64,000 nt of DNA from Alkalicoccus chagannorensis DSM 18086 (GCF_000429725.1 NZ_AUCK01000014.1:37774-101773), one strand, 5' to 3'. Counted from the first letter of the stretch, positions 40,820 through 51,539 are shown. Numbers and translations: made by a program. Notes: a model not told the origin generated them from the sequence alone.

Positions 40820-40847
40820 GGTTCTAAAATACATGTGAATGAGAACC
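40820..40847. repeat. Minimal (28-bp) remnant of dispersed element type A
   Basis: GGTTCTAAAATA, the left end of type A, runs straight into CATGTGAATGAGAACC, its right end, with the whole interior missing. The rest of the 40848-41232 gap holds no gene I can support; TTTTCATACAAGA at about 40851 recurs at about 50347. Confidence 0.6.
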
Positions 40848-41232
40848 AAGTTTTCATACAAGAAGACGCCGCTTCAGAACGTACAGCGGCACTCCCCGCC
40901 GTGCAAACAGGGAGCTTTCTCCGTGTGACGAACAGAGAGAACGGTTTGACTGCAGCCGCTGGACGGGAAATAGGCTAAGGAGTGCGATATCAGCAGGAAA
41001 ATTGTTGAATAAGTCTTTTCTTTTCGTATATTTGAGATAAAATGAATAGAGAAGCATTTATCTTGTATGAACAGGAAATGTCCGTTTTCATCGATAGAGG
41101 TGGCGGCATCGTCCGCTCCCTTCGAAATATGGAGCACTTGTCCGATATGATGCGACGAGGAACGGCGATGTACAGCATGTATGCTGCAACGTGCGCCTTG
41201 CGTTTGAATAGATAGTCTGGAGGGGTTCTGCT

Positions 41233-42621
41233 TTGGGAGAAATGATGCAGGAACTGCTGCTGGGTGCCGGCCGGTTCTTTTTACATCCGCTTACATATAT
41301 TGCTGCTGCGGTTTTCCTGCTCGCCATTTTTGCAGGAATCCGCAGAGAACGACGACATTTTCATACACGGGCCCACGACGGGATTACCGTTCTGCTGACA
41401 CAGGCCGCCTTTGGTCTGGGGGCAGGGGCGGCTGCTTCGATTCTGCTTGTCGGAACCGGGGTGACACTGTCTTCTGCGCTGCTGCTGATGATGACCGTTA
41501 TCTGGCTGCTTCAGCTGCCTTTCCGTCGTCTCCGTGCATTCAGCTTCACCGTGACGACCTCCGTCGTGATCCTGATCCTGCCGATGCTGCCGGGCGGAGG
41601 AACTGGGACAGTGTGGCTGGATGACCAGCTGGCCCTGCTCCAGGAAACCGACCTGTTCAGCCTCGGCGTGCTTCTGGTAACACTGCTCTTTCTCGAGACG
41701 GTGCTGCTTGCAATGGATGGGGCGAGGCATCCATCCCCGTCTCTGACGAGAAGTCCGCGTGGAAAGGTGGTTGGGGAACAGCTGCTGCGGCGTATGTGGA
41801 TCATGCCCGCCTTCGCGCTGTACCCGGTCGGCGGCATGTCCGGTACAGGCGCCTGGCCGCTGCTGGAAGCAGGCGGTTTCGGCTTTGTGCTGCTCCCGCT
41901 TGTACTCGGCATCGATGCATCGGTCCGCGGCGATACTCCGCTGTCGGCCAAGCGGCGGCTGACCGGAAGAATGACGCTGCTGCTTCTGTCCGCCGGCGTG
42001 CTGCTTGCTGCAGGCTGGTTTTATCCAATTGTCGTGCTCGTGCTCGCCGGCGTTGTGCTTGCCGGCAGAGAGCTGCTGTTCTCCATGTTTGAATCCGGGG
42101 AGCGTACCCGGGCCGGTGTTTATGTCCCCCGCAACAAAGGGCTGGTTCTGATGGGGATTATCCCAGGGACGACTGCGGAGAAACTCGGTATGGAAACAGG
42201 GGAAGTCGTCCTTCGCGTGAACGGGAAATTTATTCGGACGCAGCGTGATTTCTACCGGATTATGCAGGAGCAGGCCACTTATGTGAAGCTCGAAGTGCTC
42301 GATTATCAGGGGGAAAAGCGGATGCTCCAGGCTTCCCGCTATGAACACGATCACTATCTGGCTGGATGTTTATTTCTTCCGGACAATGAAGACCAGCCGC
42401 TCTCCAGAAGAGGGCTGCGGTCTTCTACGGTCATTCATGAAGATCGGCGCCGTCTGGGCTCCGATGAGGAAACGGACGACACTCCGGCGGCCGAGGAAGA
42501 GGCCGGCCGGCAGGAAAGCGGTGATTCTGAGCTGGTCTACGGTCAGGCGGCCGGCATGAAGGCCTTCATGGAAGAACATGCGCCCAAGCGGCGACGCCGT
42601 GATAGAAGCAGCGATGAATAA
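41233..42621 (+). CDS. minJ: PDZ-domain membrane protein, MinJ-type division topology factor
   Basis: A 462-residue protein with about eight hydrophobic segments in residues 15-285, then a PDZ domain (about 295-375, 'LVLMGIIPGTTAEKLGMETG', 'VNGKFIRTQRDFY') and a charged tail rich in Glu and ending in Arg/Lys. This layout and the place after ctpB and before uvrB match MinJ (YvjD), which links DivIVA to MinD at the poles. The TTG start has GGAGGGG 7 bases upstream; an ATG at 41242 is too far from it. The tail is longer than I expect for B. subtilis MinJ. Confidence 0.82.
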   Translation: MGEMMQELLLGAGRFFLHPLTYIAAAVFLLAIFAGIRRERRHFHTRAHDGITVLLTQAAFGLGAGAAASILLVGTGVTLSSALLLMMTVIWLLQLPFRRLRAFSFTVTTSVVILILPMLPGGGTGTVWLDDQLALLQETDLFSLGVLLVTLLFLETVLLAMDGARHPSPSLTRSPRGKVVGEQLLRRMWIMPAFALYPVGGMSGTGAWPLLEAGGFGFVLLPLVLGIDASVRGDTPLSAKRRLTGRMTLLLLSAGVLLAAGWFYPIVVLVLAGVVLAGRELLFSMFESGERTRAGVYVPRNKGLVLMGIIPGTTAEKLGMETGEVVLRVNGKFIRTQRDFYRIMQEQATYVKLEVLDYQGEKRMLQASRYEHDHYLAGCLFLPDNEDQPLSRRGLRSSTVIHEDRRRLGSDEETDDTPAAEEEAGRQESGDSELVYGQAAGMKAFMEEHAPKRRRRDRSSDE

Positions 42622-42630
42622 CGTATACGC

Positions 42631-42667
42631 AACGCCTTCTGCCTCATGCCGGCAGGAGGCGTTCTTT
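42631..42667 (+). terminator. Terminator of minJ
   Basis: AACGCCTTCTGCC pairs with GGCAGGAGGCGTT (one mismatch), then CTTTC. Confidence 0.75.
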
Positions 42668-42701
42668 CAAATATGGAAAAATCATCCTAATACAACAAAG
42701 A

Positions 42702-43281
42702 GGTTCTCCTTCACATGTTGAACAGGCGCAGGTACGCTCAGACGCTTTTCATATGGCCCATGATTCTCTTTGGAAATGGCGCTGTTAAAGCCTAGTGTTG
42801 TTATAGCAAAAGTACGCCTGCGGCTCTTTTTTCTTCGCTTGCCGCGGAGACATCCTTCCGTTCTCCCTCCCTTACCTCCGGGAGGATCTTCACGCTTTCT
42901 TTATCCGCAGGCGTCTCGAAAAAGAGCCTGGGCTTGCTCCGTTTCATAAAAGTTTCTTTTCTTTCAGAAGGACGCAGCGAAGACCGGCGGACGCCTGTGG
43001 AAGAAGGAGATCGGAAGATCCCGCAGGGCGTAAGACCGAGGAAGCTGGAGATTTCCTCCACGGCAAGCCTGCCGAGTTGCAGCGGCGTTTTCTGTCATTA
43101 TCAACAATAAACAAGAACAGAGCTTTGAAAATAAAAAAGCGGCGCCGGGGGGATCAAGTGCCGTCCGAATATCCTCCCCGCAGGAGAATGGTTGAGGACA
43201 GCCCCTTGGCAGGCGTCCGTCTGAAACGGAAGTACAGATTCCACGGACATGAACCTATCTCCCAACATTTATGTTACAACC
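42702..43281 (-). repeat. Dispersed element type A, split by a type B insertion
   Basis: The plus strand begins GGTTCTCCTTCACATGTTGA (type A right end, inverted) and runs to about 42779. Type B follows (42780-43126). The type A sequence then resumes, with GGCAGGCGTCCGTCTGAAAC and AACATTTATGTTACAACC ending at 43281. The outer parts together (about 233 bp) match the copies at 23053 and 25924. Confidence 0.7.
42780..43126. repeat. Dispersed element type B, copy nested in type A
   Basis: About 347 bp, in the same orientation as 33559-33906. The right terminus AACAGAGCTTT is intact; the left has decayed to GCGCTGTTAAAG. CTTTGGAAA lies just before it, and CTTTGAAAA spans the right junction: possible imperfect target duplication. 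The remaining bases to the uvrB promoter show no gene. Confidence 0.7.
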
Positions 43282-43462
43282 AGTAAAAACAGCTTTCCCT
43301 GCTCCCTGTTTCTCATCCATCTGCCGCAACCGGAACCTGTTCTACACGCCAAGTATACGCCAGTAGGTGCAGACAGCAGAAGGTCAGCCTGTTGCTTTTT
43401 CTACAGGACAAGGCGGGCGTTGTCTCCTTATTCTGAAGCAGACAGAACAACGTGCTTCTCAG

Positions 43463-43502
43463 GGAGCGTATGTTCGCTTTGCAAGAAAAGTGATGCTATA
43501 AT
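43463..43502 (+). promoter_or_regulatory. uvrB promoter with LexA-box-like site
   Basis: TATAAT at 43497-43502. GGAGCGTATGTTCG at 43463-43476 differs from the Bacillus SOS box (CGAACRNRYGTTCG) at two positions and overlaps the -35 region, which would let LexA block transcription. Confidence 0.6.
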
Positions 43503-43562
43503 GATAAGGTCGAGAGCAGAACGGGTATATGAATAGAAGAAACGCACGAAAGGATGGTTCAA

Positions 43563-45554
43563 GTGACCGAAGCAGTCCCATTTCAGCTCCAGTCGAAATA
43601 CAGCCCTTCCGGGGATCAGCCTCAAGCCATTGAGGCTCTGACAGCGGGTATACAGGAAGGCCGTACTTACCAGACACTGCTCGGTGCGACCGGGACAGGA
43701 AAAACATTCACGATGTCAAACGTGATAAAGGAAGTGAACAAGCCGACGCTGGTGATTGCACATAATAAAACGCTGGCGGGCCAGCTTTACAGCGAGTTCA
43801 AAGAATACTTCCCCGAGAACCGGGTGGAGTACTTTGTCAGCTACTACGACTATTATCAGCCGGAAGCTTACATTCCGCAGTCCGATACATTTATTGAAAA
43901 AGATGCGAGTATTAATGATGAGATCGATAAACTGCGCCACTCGGCAACGAGTGCGCTGTTTGAACGTCAGGACGTCATCATCGTCGCGAGTGTTTCCTGC
44001 ATTTACGGGCTTGGGTCGCCGGAAGAGTACCGAGATCTTGTCGTCTCCCTGCGGACCGGGATGGAGCGGGAGCGGAATGACCTGCTGCGGCAGCTCGTCG
44101 ACGTGCAGTATGAGCGCAATGACATTAACTTTACGCGCGGAACGTTCCGTGTGCGCGGTGATGTTGTCGAAATATTTCCTGCTTCCCGTGACGAACACTG
44201 TCTGCGGGTGGAATTTTTCGGAGACGAGATCGACCGGATTACCGAAGTCGATGCCCTCACCGGCGAAGTACTGGGCGAGCGCGAACATGCGGCCGTCTTT
44301 CCGGCTTCCCACTTCGTCACGCGGGAAGAGAAGCTGAAAAAAGCGATTGTGAACATCGAGGCGGAATTGGAAAAGACGCTCAAGCAATTTCATGATAACG
44401 GACGCGTATTGGAAGCACAGCGCCTCGAACAGCGGACGCGGTACGATATTGAGATGATGCAGGAGCTCGGCTACTGCTCCGGGATCGAGAACTATTCCCG
44501 TCATCTCACGTTCCGGGAAGCCGGCGCAACCCCGTATACGCTCATGGATTATTTTCCGGAGGATTCCCTCATCGTCGTGGATGAGTCCCATGTGACGCTG
44601 CCACAGGTGCGGGGGATGTACAATGGGGACCAGGCGAGAAAAAATGTCCTCGTCGACCACGGGTTCCGCCTGCCCTCCGCGAAAGATAACCGGCCGCTGA
44701 CGTTTGAAGAATTCGAACATCACATCAGCCAGATCGTCTTCGTCTCAGCGACACCGGGACCGTATGAGCTCGATAAAACACCGGAGATGGTGGAACAGAT
44801 CATCCGTCCGACAGGGCTGCTCGATCCGACGATTGATGTGCGGCCGATTGAAGGACAGATTGATGATCTGATTGAAGAAGTGCGCCTGCGCCGCGAGCGG
44901 CAGGAGCGTGTACTCGTCACGACGCTCACGAAGAAAATGGCGGAGGATCTGACGAATTACCTGAAAGAAGTTGGTGTGAAAGTGCAGTACCTGCACTCTG
45001 ATATTAAAACGCTCGAGCGGATCGAGATTATCCGGGAGCTCCGTCAGGGGAAATACGACGTGCTGGTCGGGATCAACCTGCTGCGGGAAGGGCTTGATAT
45101 TCCCGAAGTGTCGCTCGTGGCGATTCTCGATGCGGACAAAGAAGGATTTCTCCGGGCAGAACGTTCTCTGATCCAGACGATGGGACGTGCCGCGCGGAAT
45201 GCGAACGGCCATGTCGTCATGTATGCGGACAAAATCACGCGCTCCATGGAAACGGCGATGGAAGAAACGAAACGCCGCCGTACGATCCAGAAGGAGTATA
45301 ACGACAAACACGGCATTACGCCGCAGACGATACAGAAGGCGATTCCGGAGCTCATCCAGGCTACTTTTGCAGCGGAAGAGGAAGAAACGTACGAAGCGGT
45401 GGAGAAGGCGTTCTCCGGAAACATGTCGAAACAGGAACGGGTCAAAGTGATCGAGCGAATGGAGCTGGAGATGAAGCAGGCAGCAAAGGACCTCGATTTC
45501 GAGCGTGCGGCAGAGCTTCGTGACGTGATTTTAGAATTGAAGGCGGAAGGATGA
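43563..45554 (+). CDS. uvrB: Excinuclease ABC subunit B
   Basis: A 663-residue UvrB. Walker A '[17 protein letters not shown]' (about 40-56), the damage-probing beta-hairpin '[20 protein letters not shown]' (about 92-111), helicase motifs '[13 protein letters not shown]' and '[15 protein letters not shown]', and the C-terminal UVR domain '[18 protein letters not shown]'. UvrB loads UvrC at lesions in nucleotide excision repair. The GTG at 43563 sits 8 bases after AAAGGA; an in-frame ATG three codons earlier overlaps that site. It is co-transcribed with uvrA (7 bases between them). Confidence 0.96.
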   Translation: MTEAVPFQLQSKYSPSGDQPQAIEALTAGIQEGRTYQTLLGATGTGKTFTMSNVIKEVNKPTLVIAHNKTLAGQLYSEFKEYFPENRVEYFVSYYDYYQPEAYIPQSDTFIEKDASINDEIDKLRHSATSALFERQDVIIVASVSCIYGLGSPEEYRDLVVSLRTGMERERNDLLRQLVDVQYERNDINFTRGTFRVRGDVVEIFPASRDEHCLRVEFFGDEIDRITEVDALTGEVLGEREHAAVFPASHFVTREEKLKKAIVNIEAELEKTLKQFHDNGRVLEAQRLEQRTRYDIEMMQELGYCSGIENYSRHLTFREAGATPYTLMDYFPEDSLIVVDESHVTLPQVRGMYNGDQARKNVLVDHGFRLPSAKDNRPLTFEEFEHHISQIVFVSATPGPYELDKTPEMVEQIIRPTGLLDPTIDVRPIEGQIDDLIEEVRLRRERQERVLVTTLTKKMAEDLTNYLKEVGVKVQYLHSDIKTLERIEIIRELRQGKYDVLVGINLLREGLDIPEVSLVAILDADKEGFLRAERSLIQTMGRAARNANGHVVMYADKITRSMETAMEETKRRRTIQKEYNDKHGITPQTIQKAIPELIQATFAAEEEETYEAVEKAFSGNMSKQERVKVIERMELEMKQAAKDLDFERAAELRDVILELKAEG

Positions 45555-45561
45555 TGCTGGA

Positions 45562-48441
45562 ATGGCATTGGAGAATATAGTAGTTAAAGGCGCGCGTTCT
45601 CACAATCTGAAGGATGTTGATGTCACGATTCCCAGGGATAAGCTGGTGGTGATGACAGGACTCTCGGGGTCCGGGAAGTCGTCGCTCGCGTTCGATACGA
45701 TTTATGCGGAAGGCCAGCGCCGTTATGTCGAGTCGCTGTCTGCTTATGCGCGGCAGTTCCTCGGTCAGATGGACAAGCCGGATGTCGATTCGATTGAAGG
45801 GCTTTCGCCGGCGATTTCGATCGATCAGAAAACGACTTCTAAAAACCCGCGCTCGACGGTTGGCACGGTCACGGAAATTTACGATTATCTGCGGCTGTTG
45901 TTTGCCCGGGTCGGGAAGCCGATCTGTCCGGAGCATGGGATTGAAATATCCTCCCAGACGGTCCAGCAGATAACCGATCAGCTCATGGCGTTTGAGGCGC
46001 GGACGAAGATGCAGATTCTCGCGCCGGTCGTATCCGGAAGGAAAGGGACGCATCAGAAGACGCTCGATGACATGAAGAAGCAGGGATTTGTTCGGCTCCG
46101 GGTCAATGGTGAGATGCGTGAAGCCGCAGAGGAGATCGAGCTGGACAAAAACAAAAAGCATGACATTGACGTGGTTGTCGACCGGATCGCGGTGAAGGAT
46201 GGGATTGAATCCCGTCTCGTCGACTCGCTCGAGACGGCGCTCGATCTCGGCGGCGGCATGGTGAAAATCGATGTGATTGATGGGGACGAACTGCTCTTCA
46301 ACCAGCATCATGCCTGCCCGCACTGTGGATTTTCCATCGGCGAGCTGGAGCCGCGGATGTTTTCCTTCAACAGTCCATTCGGGGCGTGCAGCCAGTGTGA
46401 CGGCATCGGCCATAAACTCGAAGTAGATGTCGATCTCGTCATCCCTGACGACTCGCTGTCATTGGAGAACCACGCTGTTGCAGCGTGGAAGCCGACGAGC
46501 TCCCAGTACTATCCCTCCCTGCTGGCCAGCGTGTGCGAGCATTACAATATCGATATGACGAAGCCGTATAAAAAGCTCACGAAGAAGGAAAAGAACATTA
46601 TCTTAAACGGCAGCGGCCGTGAAAAGATTCACTTTCGGTACGAAAATGAATTCGGTCGGGTGCGGGAGAAGCATCTCTATTTCGAAGGCGTGCTGCAGAA
46701 CATTTCCCGGCGCTACCACGAGACCGGGTCGGACTATATCCGGGAGCAGATGGAGCAGTACATGACGCAGAAGGCCTGCCCTTCCTGTCACGGAAACAGG
46801 CTGGCGCCGGAACCGCTGGCGGTGAAGATTGACGGCCTTCATATCGGTGAAGTGACGGATATGGCCATCAAAGAGGCGCAGACGTTTTTTGAACAGCTGG
46901 AGCTTTCTGAGAAAGATATGACGATTGCGCGGATGATTCTGCGGGAAATAGAAGAAAGACTCGGATTTCTTCTGAGCGTCGGGCTGGAGTATTTAACGAT
47001 GTCCCGGGCTGCTGGAACCCTTTCCGGCGGAGAAGCTCAGCGGATCCGGCTTGCCACGCAAATCGGCTCAGCGCTGATGGGCGTGCTCTACATTTTGGAT
47101 GAACCTTCGATCGGCCTGCATCAGCGGGACAATCACCGGCTGATTCGGACGCTGGAGCGGATGCGGGATCTTGGTAATACGTTGATTGTCGTCGAACACG
47201 ATGAAGATACGATGCTCGCAGCCGATCATCTGATTGATGTCGGACCGGGAGCGGGTGTCCACGGCGGCGAAATCTGTGCGGTCGGTACACCCGAAGAAGT
47301 GATGGACAACGAAGCATCGGTCACCGGGAGCTATTTATCCGGAGAAAAATTCATTCCGCTGCCGCAGGAGCGACGGAAACCGGATAAGCGGAAGCTGCGT
47401 ATTGAAGGGGCTTCGGAAAACAACTTGAAAGACCTGTCCGTTTCAATTCCGCTCGGACTGCTCGTTGCCGTGACGGGGGTTTCCGGTTCTGGAAAATCAA
47501 CCCTCATCAATGACATTCTTCATAAAGCGCTGGCACAGAAGCTGACGACGGCGAAAGAGAAGCCGGGCAGCGTGAAAAAGATTAAGGGGATTGAGCATCT
47601 GGAGAAAGTCGTGGACATTGACCAGTCGCCGATCGGCCGGACGCCGCGTTCGAATCCGGCCACTTATACCGGCGTGTTCGATGATATCCGGGATGTTTTC
47701 GCGATGACGAATGAAGCGAAGGTCCGCGGCTACAAAAAAGGGCGCTTCAGCTTCAACGTGAAAGGTGGACGATGTGAAGCCTGCCGCGGAGACGGAATTA
47801 TTAAAATCGAGATGCACTTTCTTCCAGATGTGTACGTTCCCTGCGAAGAGTGTGACGGGAAGCGCTACAACCGGGAGACACTCGACGTCACGTATAAAGG
47901 GGAAAACATCGCTGACGTTCTGGCGATGACGGTGGACGAAGCACTGGATTACTTTGAGAACATTCCGAGGATCAAGCGGAAAATACAGACCTTAAAGGAT
48001 GTCGGACTCGGCTACATCAAGCTCGGCCAGCCGGCAACCACCCTCTCCGGAGGGGAAGCACAGCGGGTCAAGCTGGCATCCCAGCTGCACCGCCGTTCCA
48101 CAGGCAAGACGTTTTATATTCTCGATGAACCTACGACCGGACTCCACGTGGCGGATATTGCCCGGCTCATGCAGGTGCTGCAGCGGCTTGTGGAGAACGG
48201 GGATACCGTACTCGTCATCGAGCATAACCTCGATGTCATCAAGACGGTTGACCATGTCATCGACCTCGGTCCAGAGGGCGGCGATAAAGGCGGCGGCCTC
48301 GTTGCAGAAGGCACGCCGGAAACGGTGGCGGACATCGACGCTTCCCATACCGGACGCTTTCTGAAACCGATTCTGGCACGGGAACGGGAACGAATGGAAA
48401 AACAGTTGGAAGCAAGAACAGCGAAAGCACAGCATGGATGA
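45562..48441 (+). CDS. uvrA: Excinuclease ABC subunit A
   Basis: A 959-residue UvrA, the damage-sensing ABC ATPase. It has two nucleotide-binding sites ('[20 protein letters not shown]' near residue 30; '[18 protein letters not shown]' near 640), two signature motifs ('[17 protein letters not shown]', '[17 protein letters not shown]') and zinc-finger Cys pairs ('[11 protein letters not shown]...CSQCDG', 'CEACRGDG...CEECDG'). The length is normal. It follows uvrB by 7 bases and shares its SOS-type control. Confidence 0.97.
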   Translation: MALENIVVKGARSHNLKDVDVTIPRDKLVVMTGLSGSGKSSLAFDTIYAEGQRRYVESLSAYARQFLGQMDKPDVDSIEGLSPAISIDQKTTSKNPRSTVGTVTEIYDYLRLLFARVGKPICPEHGIEISSQTVQQITDQLMAFEARTKMQILAPVVSGRKGTHQKTLDDMKKQGFVRLRVNGEMREAAEEIELDKNKKHDIDVVVDRIAVKDGIESRLVDSLETALDLGGGMVKIDVIDGDELLFNQHHACPHCGFSIGELEPRMFSFNSPFGACSQCDGIGHKLEVDVDLVIPDDSLSLENHAVAAWKPTSSQYYPSLLASVCEHYNIDMTKPYKKLTKKEKNIILNGSGREKIHFRYENEFGRVREKHLYFEGVLQNISRRYHETGSDYIREQMEQYMTQKACPSCHGNRLAPEPLAVKIDGLHIGEVTDMAIKEAQTFFEQLELSEKDMTIARMILREIEERLGFLLSVGLEYLTMSRAAGTLSGGEAQRIRLATQIGSALMGVLYILDEPSIGLHQRDNHRLIRTLERMRDLGNTLIVVEHDEDTMLAADHLIDVGPGAGVHGGEICAVGTPEEVMDNEASVTGSYLSGEKFIPLPQERRKPDKRKLRIEGASENNLKDLSVSIPLGLLVAVTGVSGSGKSTLINDILHKALAQKLTTAKEKPGSVKKIKGIEHLEKVVDIDQSPIGRTPRSNPATYTGVFDDIRDVFAMTNEAKVRGYKKGRFSFNVKGGRCEACRGDGIIKIEMHFLPDVYVPCEECDGKRYNRETLDVTYKGENIADVLAMTVDEALDYFENIPRIKRKIQTLKDVGLGYIKLGQPATTLSGGEAQRVKLASQLHRRSTGKTFYILDEPTTGLHVADIARLMQVLQRLVENGDTVLVIEHNLDVIKTVDHVIDLGPEGGDKGGGLVAEGTPETVADIDASHTGRFLKPILARERERMEKQLEARTAKAQHG

Positions 48442-48510
48442 AACTTTTCCTGATTTAAACCGTAGCATTAGCATATAGGAAGCTGATACAGGAGAAAGGG
48501 GCGTTACAGC

Positions 48511-49629
48511 ATGCAGGAAGAACGCAAAATGATACTGAAGATGATCGAGGACGGGAAAATTTCCGCAGAGGAAGGAATGCGCCTGCTCGAATCATTGAAA
48601 GAAGACGAGAAAGCGCAGGAAGAAGAGCAGCAGGAGTCCGCTTCTGCCGGCTCGCAGCATCGAGAGGAACCGCTGCCGCCGCCGTTTACCGAAGGTGCCA
48701 GCGGCTGGGACCGCCGCGCGGAAGAAAAGATGACGTCGTTTGCCTCCCGTTTTTCAGAATTCGTCGATGACGCCGTGAAGCGCGTGAAAGATGCTGATTT
48801 TGACTGGAACTTCGGGCCGTCCCAGCGGATCGAGCACGTCTTCCAGCATAAGGATGTCCTGCTGCGGGAAGTGGACCTCCATATTGAAAACGGCAGTATA
48901 GAACTGCGGCCGTGGGAGGAAAACGATATCCGAATTGAGTGTCAGGTGCAGGTCTACCGCGTTCGGGATGAGGAAACGGCCCGCCGGGAATTTCTTCAGG
49001 ATGCGCAGTTCAGTTTCTCCAATGGAAAGCTGCAGTTGGAGTCCCGGAAAAAGTCGATGAAAGTCAACACGATCGTCTACTTCCCGACCAATGACGTCGA
49101 CCGGGTGCAGCTTTATACGTTCAACGGGAAGATCAGCGGAGACAACCTGCCGGTACATTACCTGAAAGCGAAGGCCGTCAACGGAAAAATTTCGCTGGAT
49201 CAGGTGGATGCCAAGGAAGCTCACATTGAGACGTTCAATGGTCCGATTCACGTGCGCCGCCTCAATTCGCTGGACGGCACGCTGAAAACAATGAATGGAA
49301 CCATCAATGTCGATGCAGGCAGAGGGAACATTCACGCAGAGTCTGTCAACGGAACCGTCCATTTCCGTCTGGCTGAAGCGTCCCAGTCGAAAGCATACGT
49401 GAAGACGACGACCGGCAGCATTCACATCGCCGTCCCGGAAGGGGTCAAGACCGAAGCGGATATCAAAACAACGGTCGGCGCGATCCATGCCCAGCTGCCG
49501 AATTTGTCCATCATTGAAGAAAAGAAAGACTTTGCGAACAAGCGGATGACCTTCCTGGCGAACAAGCAGGGCGACGGTCATTTCTATATCGAAGCAGAAG
49601 CGGCAACCGGTTCTGTTCATATTAAATAA
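48511..49629 (+). CDS. yvlB: YvlB-like protein: SHOCT-like N-terminus plus DUF4097 beta-repeat domain
   Basis: A 372-residue protein. The first 35 residues ('ERKMILKMIEDGKISAEEGM') form the SHOCT-like helix pair of B. subtilis YvlB. An acidic Gln/Glu linker follows. Residues about 120-372 form a DUF4097 beta-solenoid of repeating 'NGxI' turns ('YTFNGKISGDNL', 'AVNGKISLDQV', 'TMNGTINVDA', 'SVNGTVHFRL'). No signal peptide is present. It is the first gene of the yvlB-C-D unit, which in B. subtilis belongs to the envelope-stress (LiaRS/SigW) set. The function is unknown. Confidence 0.87.
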   Translation: MQEERKMILKMIEDGKISAEEGMRLLESLKEDEKAQEEEQQESASAGSQHREEPLPPPFTEGASGWDRRAEEKMTSFASRFSEFVDDAVKRVKDADFDWNFGPSQRIEHVFQHKDVLLREVDLHIENGSIELRPWEENDIRIECQVQVYRVRDEETARREFLQDAQFSFSNGKLQLESRKKSMKVNTIVYFPTNDVDRVQLYTFNGKISGDNLPVHYLKAKAVNGKISLDQVDAKEAHIETFNGPIHVRRLNSLDGTLKTMNGTINVDAGRGNIHAESVNGTVHFRLAEASQSKAYVKTTTGSIHIAVPEGVKTEADIKTTVGAIHAQLPNLSIIEEKKDFANKRMTFLANKQGDGHFYIEAEAATGSVHIK

Positions 49630-49658
49630 TCAGGCTATGTTAAAGGAGGCAGAGAACC

Positions 49659-49859
49659 ATGAAGCGTCTGACGAGAACAACGAGGGACCGTAAACTGGGA
49701 GGAGTCTGCGGCGGCCTCGGAGAGTATTTCAACGTGGACCCGACGGTGGTGCGAATTGTCAGTGTCATCCTGCTCATCCCATTTTCCGCGGCTGTGCTGC
49801 TGCTTTACGCAGCAGGCATCGTTCTGATGCCGAATGATACGGAAGTGAACGAACCATGA
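49659..49859 (+). CDS. yvlC: PspC-domain membrane protein
   Basis: A 66-residue protein. 'KRLTRTTRDRKLGGVCGGLG' then 'YFNVDPTVVRIVSVI' is the PspC signature, followed by one membrane helix (about 35-57). PspC proteins sense or resist membrane stress. AAGGAGG lies 11 bases before the ATG. It overlaps yvlD by 4 bases (ATGA). Confidence 0.92.
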   Translation: MKRLTRTTRDRKLGGVCGGLGEYFNVDPTVVRIVSVILLIPFSAAVLLLYAAGIVLMPNDTEVNEP

Positions 49860-50218
49860 AATGGCTGATACAGCTCGTCGTCAATGCGGTCATTCTCTTG
49901 ATTCTGGCCAATTTGTTTCAAAGCATTGAACTGAGCGGATTCGGGATGGCGCTGCTGGCGAGTCTCATACTTGGCGTGGTGAATACGATCGTCAAACCGA
50001 TCCTGGTCGTGCTGACCCTGCCTGCGACGATCCTGTCCCTAGGGCTGTTCCTGTTCGTCATCAATGCGTTGACGCTGCTGCTGACGGCCTGGTTTATGGG
50101 CGATGCTTTTGTCATTGACGGCTTCTGGATCGCCGTTCTCGCTGCGGTCATCTTTGCAGCGCTGAACGCGGTCATCACGAACTTCATCGTCGATCCGATT
50201 TTCAATAGAGACAGCTGA
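49856..50218 (+). CDS. yvlD: Phage-holin-family IV membrane protein
   Basis: A 120-residue protein with four membrane helices and the family features 'GVVNTIVKPILVVLTLPATI' and 'LGLFLFVINALTLLLTAWFM'. It is not a phage gene here; such proteins are widespread in Bacillus envelope-stress operons. It starts within the yvlC stop. Confidence 0.9.
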   Translation: MKWLIQLVVNAVILLILANLFQSIELSGFGMALLASLILGVVNTIVKPILVVLTLPATILSLGLFLFVINALTLLLTAWFMGDAFVIDGFWIAVLAAVIFAALNAVITNFIVDPIFNRDS

Positions 50219-50287
50219 CTTCCTGCAGCCGCGGCATGAACGGATCTTCCCGGTGCCTTGCGCCGGGCGCAGCAGCTGAAACAGACG

Positions 50288-50325
50288 TCCTCTTCTTCCC
50301 GGTCAGGGAAGGGGAGGATTTTTTT
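50288..50325 (+). terminator. Terminator of the yvlBCD operon
   Basis: CTTCCC/GGGAAG around GGTCA, extended outward by TCCTC/GAGGA with two G-T pairs, then seven T. Confidence 0.85.
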
Positions 50326-50382
50326 GCGGGATAGGAATGTATAAGCTTTCATACAAGAGGACAGCGGCATCGTATGCTGCGC

Positions 50383-50470
50383 GGGAAGAACGAAAAACTT
50401 GTTCTTCCCTTGAAAAGCCTGCAGCGACGATGCACGCCGTTCCGACCAAAAGGAGCTGGGCGCTTTTGAT
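50383..50470. repeat. Dispersed intergenic repeat, CTGCAGCGACG family, best copy
   Basis: GGGAAGAAC...GTTCTTCCC forms a stem (50383-50391, 50401-50409), followed by AAAAGCCTGCAGCGACGATG, CACGCCGTTCCGACCAAAAG, GAGCTGG and GCGCTTTTGAT. It is upstream of the hprK promoter. Confidence 0.65.
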
Positions 50471-50551
50471 CGCAGCACAGGGAGGCGCCCGTGCGTCTGC
50501 ACAAGGCGCCTGATCCGGTAAACTCCATCTGCCCCTGCGGAAATAACATAT

Positions 50552-50559
50552 GCTACAAT
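50552..50559 (+). promoter_or_regulatory. Extended -10 promoter of hprK
   Basis: TGCTACAAT: a TACAAT box at 50554-50559 with the TG extension; no good -35. It lies about 40 bases before hprK. Confidence 0.5.
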
Positions 50560-50597
50560 AGACAGCAGGAAAGTGAAAGAAGAAAGGGGCCCTCCTC

Positions 50598-51539
50598 ATG
50601 GCAGAAGTAACAGCAAAAGACCTGCTCGAACAATTTCATCTGACGCTGGTAAACGATGAAGAGTCCGTCACGTACCGGCCGATCACGACGTCGGATATTT
50701 CCCGTCCAGGCATGGAAATGGCCGGCTATTTCACGTACTATCCGGCGAAGCGGATCCAGCTGCTCGGGAAAACCGAACTGTCCTTCTTTGAACAGTTGTC
50801 AGAAGACCACAAACAGGATCGCATGATGCGCCTTTGTACATACGATACCCCTGCGATTATCCTGTCACGGGACATGGAAGCACCGGATGTCCTGAAGGAA
50901 GCAGCAAATGAGGTCGGGGTGCCGGTGTTTTCCACCGATATCACCACCACCCGGCTCAGTTCCAAGCTCATGATGTATCTCGAGAGCAAGCTCGCTCCGA
51001 TGACAGCGCTCCACGGTGTGCTTATTGATATATACGGCATCGGGGTGCTGATCACCGGTTCCAGCGGCGTCGGGAAGAGTGAAACAGCACTAGACCTGGT
51101 TCGCCGCGGACACCGGCTGGTAGCGGATGACTCAGTGGAAATCCGGCAGGAGCAGGACGGCGTACTCGTAGGCAGGTCCCCGGAGTTGATCCGGCACCTG
51201 CTCGAAATCCGCGGTCTTGGCATTATCAATGTGATGACGCTGTTCGGTGCGGGGTCCGTCCGCAACGAAAAACGGATCGGCCTCTCCATCGATCTGGAAG
51301 CCTGGGACCAGAAGAAGCAGTACGACCGCCTCGGACTCGATGAAGATCATCTGCAGGTGTTCGATACCGATCTGCCGAAAATCACCGTTCCGGTCAGACC
51401 GGGACGGAACCTCGCCGTCATTATTGAAGTTGCGGCCATGAATTTCCGGTTGAAGCGGATGGGAATCAACGCGGCCGAGCAGTTTTCCGAGCGGCTCACG
51501 TCGGTCATTGAAGAGGGCGATCACGATCATGACGTGTAA
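50598..51539 (+). CDS. hprK: HPr kinase/phosphorylase
   Basis: A 313-residue protein. The N-terminal domain (about 1-130) is followed by the P-loop '[20 protein letters not shown]' (about 150-169) and the signature '[20 protein letters not shown]'. It phosphorylates HPr on Ser46 when glycolysis is active and reverses this otherwise, feeding CcpA-mediated catabolite control. That ties in with ptsG/glcT and the cre site in this window. AAGGGG lies 9 bases before the ATG. It is the first gene of the hprK-lgt-yvoD-ppaX-yvoF unit. Confidence 0.97.
   Translation: MAEVTAKDLLEQFHLTLVNDEESVTYRPITTSDISRPGMEMAGYFTYYPAKRIQLLGKTELSFFEQLSEDHKQDRMMRLCTYDTPAIILSRDMEAPDVLKEAANEVGVPVFSTDITTTRLSSKLMMYLESKLAPMTALHGVLIDIYGIGVLITGSSGVGKSETALDLVRRGHRLVADDSVEIRQEQDGVLVGRSPELIRHLLEIRGLGIINVMTLFGAGSVRNEKRIGLSIDLEAWDQKKQYDRLGLDEDHLQVFDTDLPKITVPVRPGRNLAVIIEVAAMNFRLKRMGINAAEQFSERLTSVIEEGDHDHDV

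Noticed and set aside
49856..50218. A prophage, suggested by the holin-family protein
   Set aside because: It sits in the conserved yvlBCD operon and no other phage genes are near.
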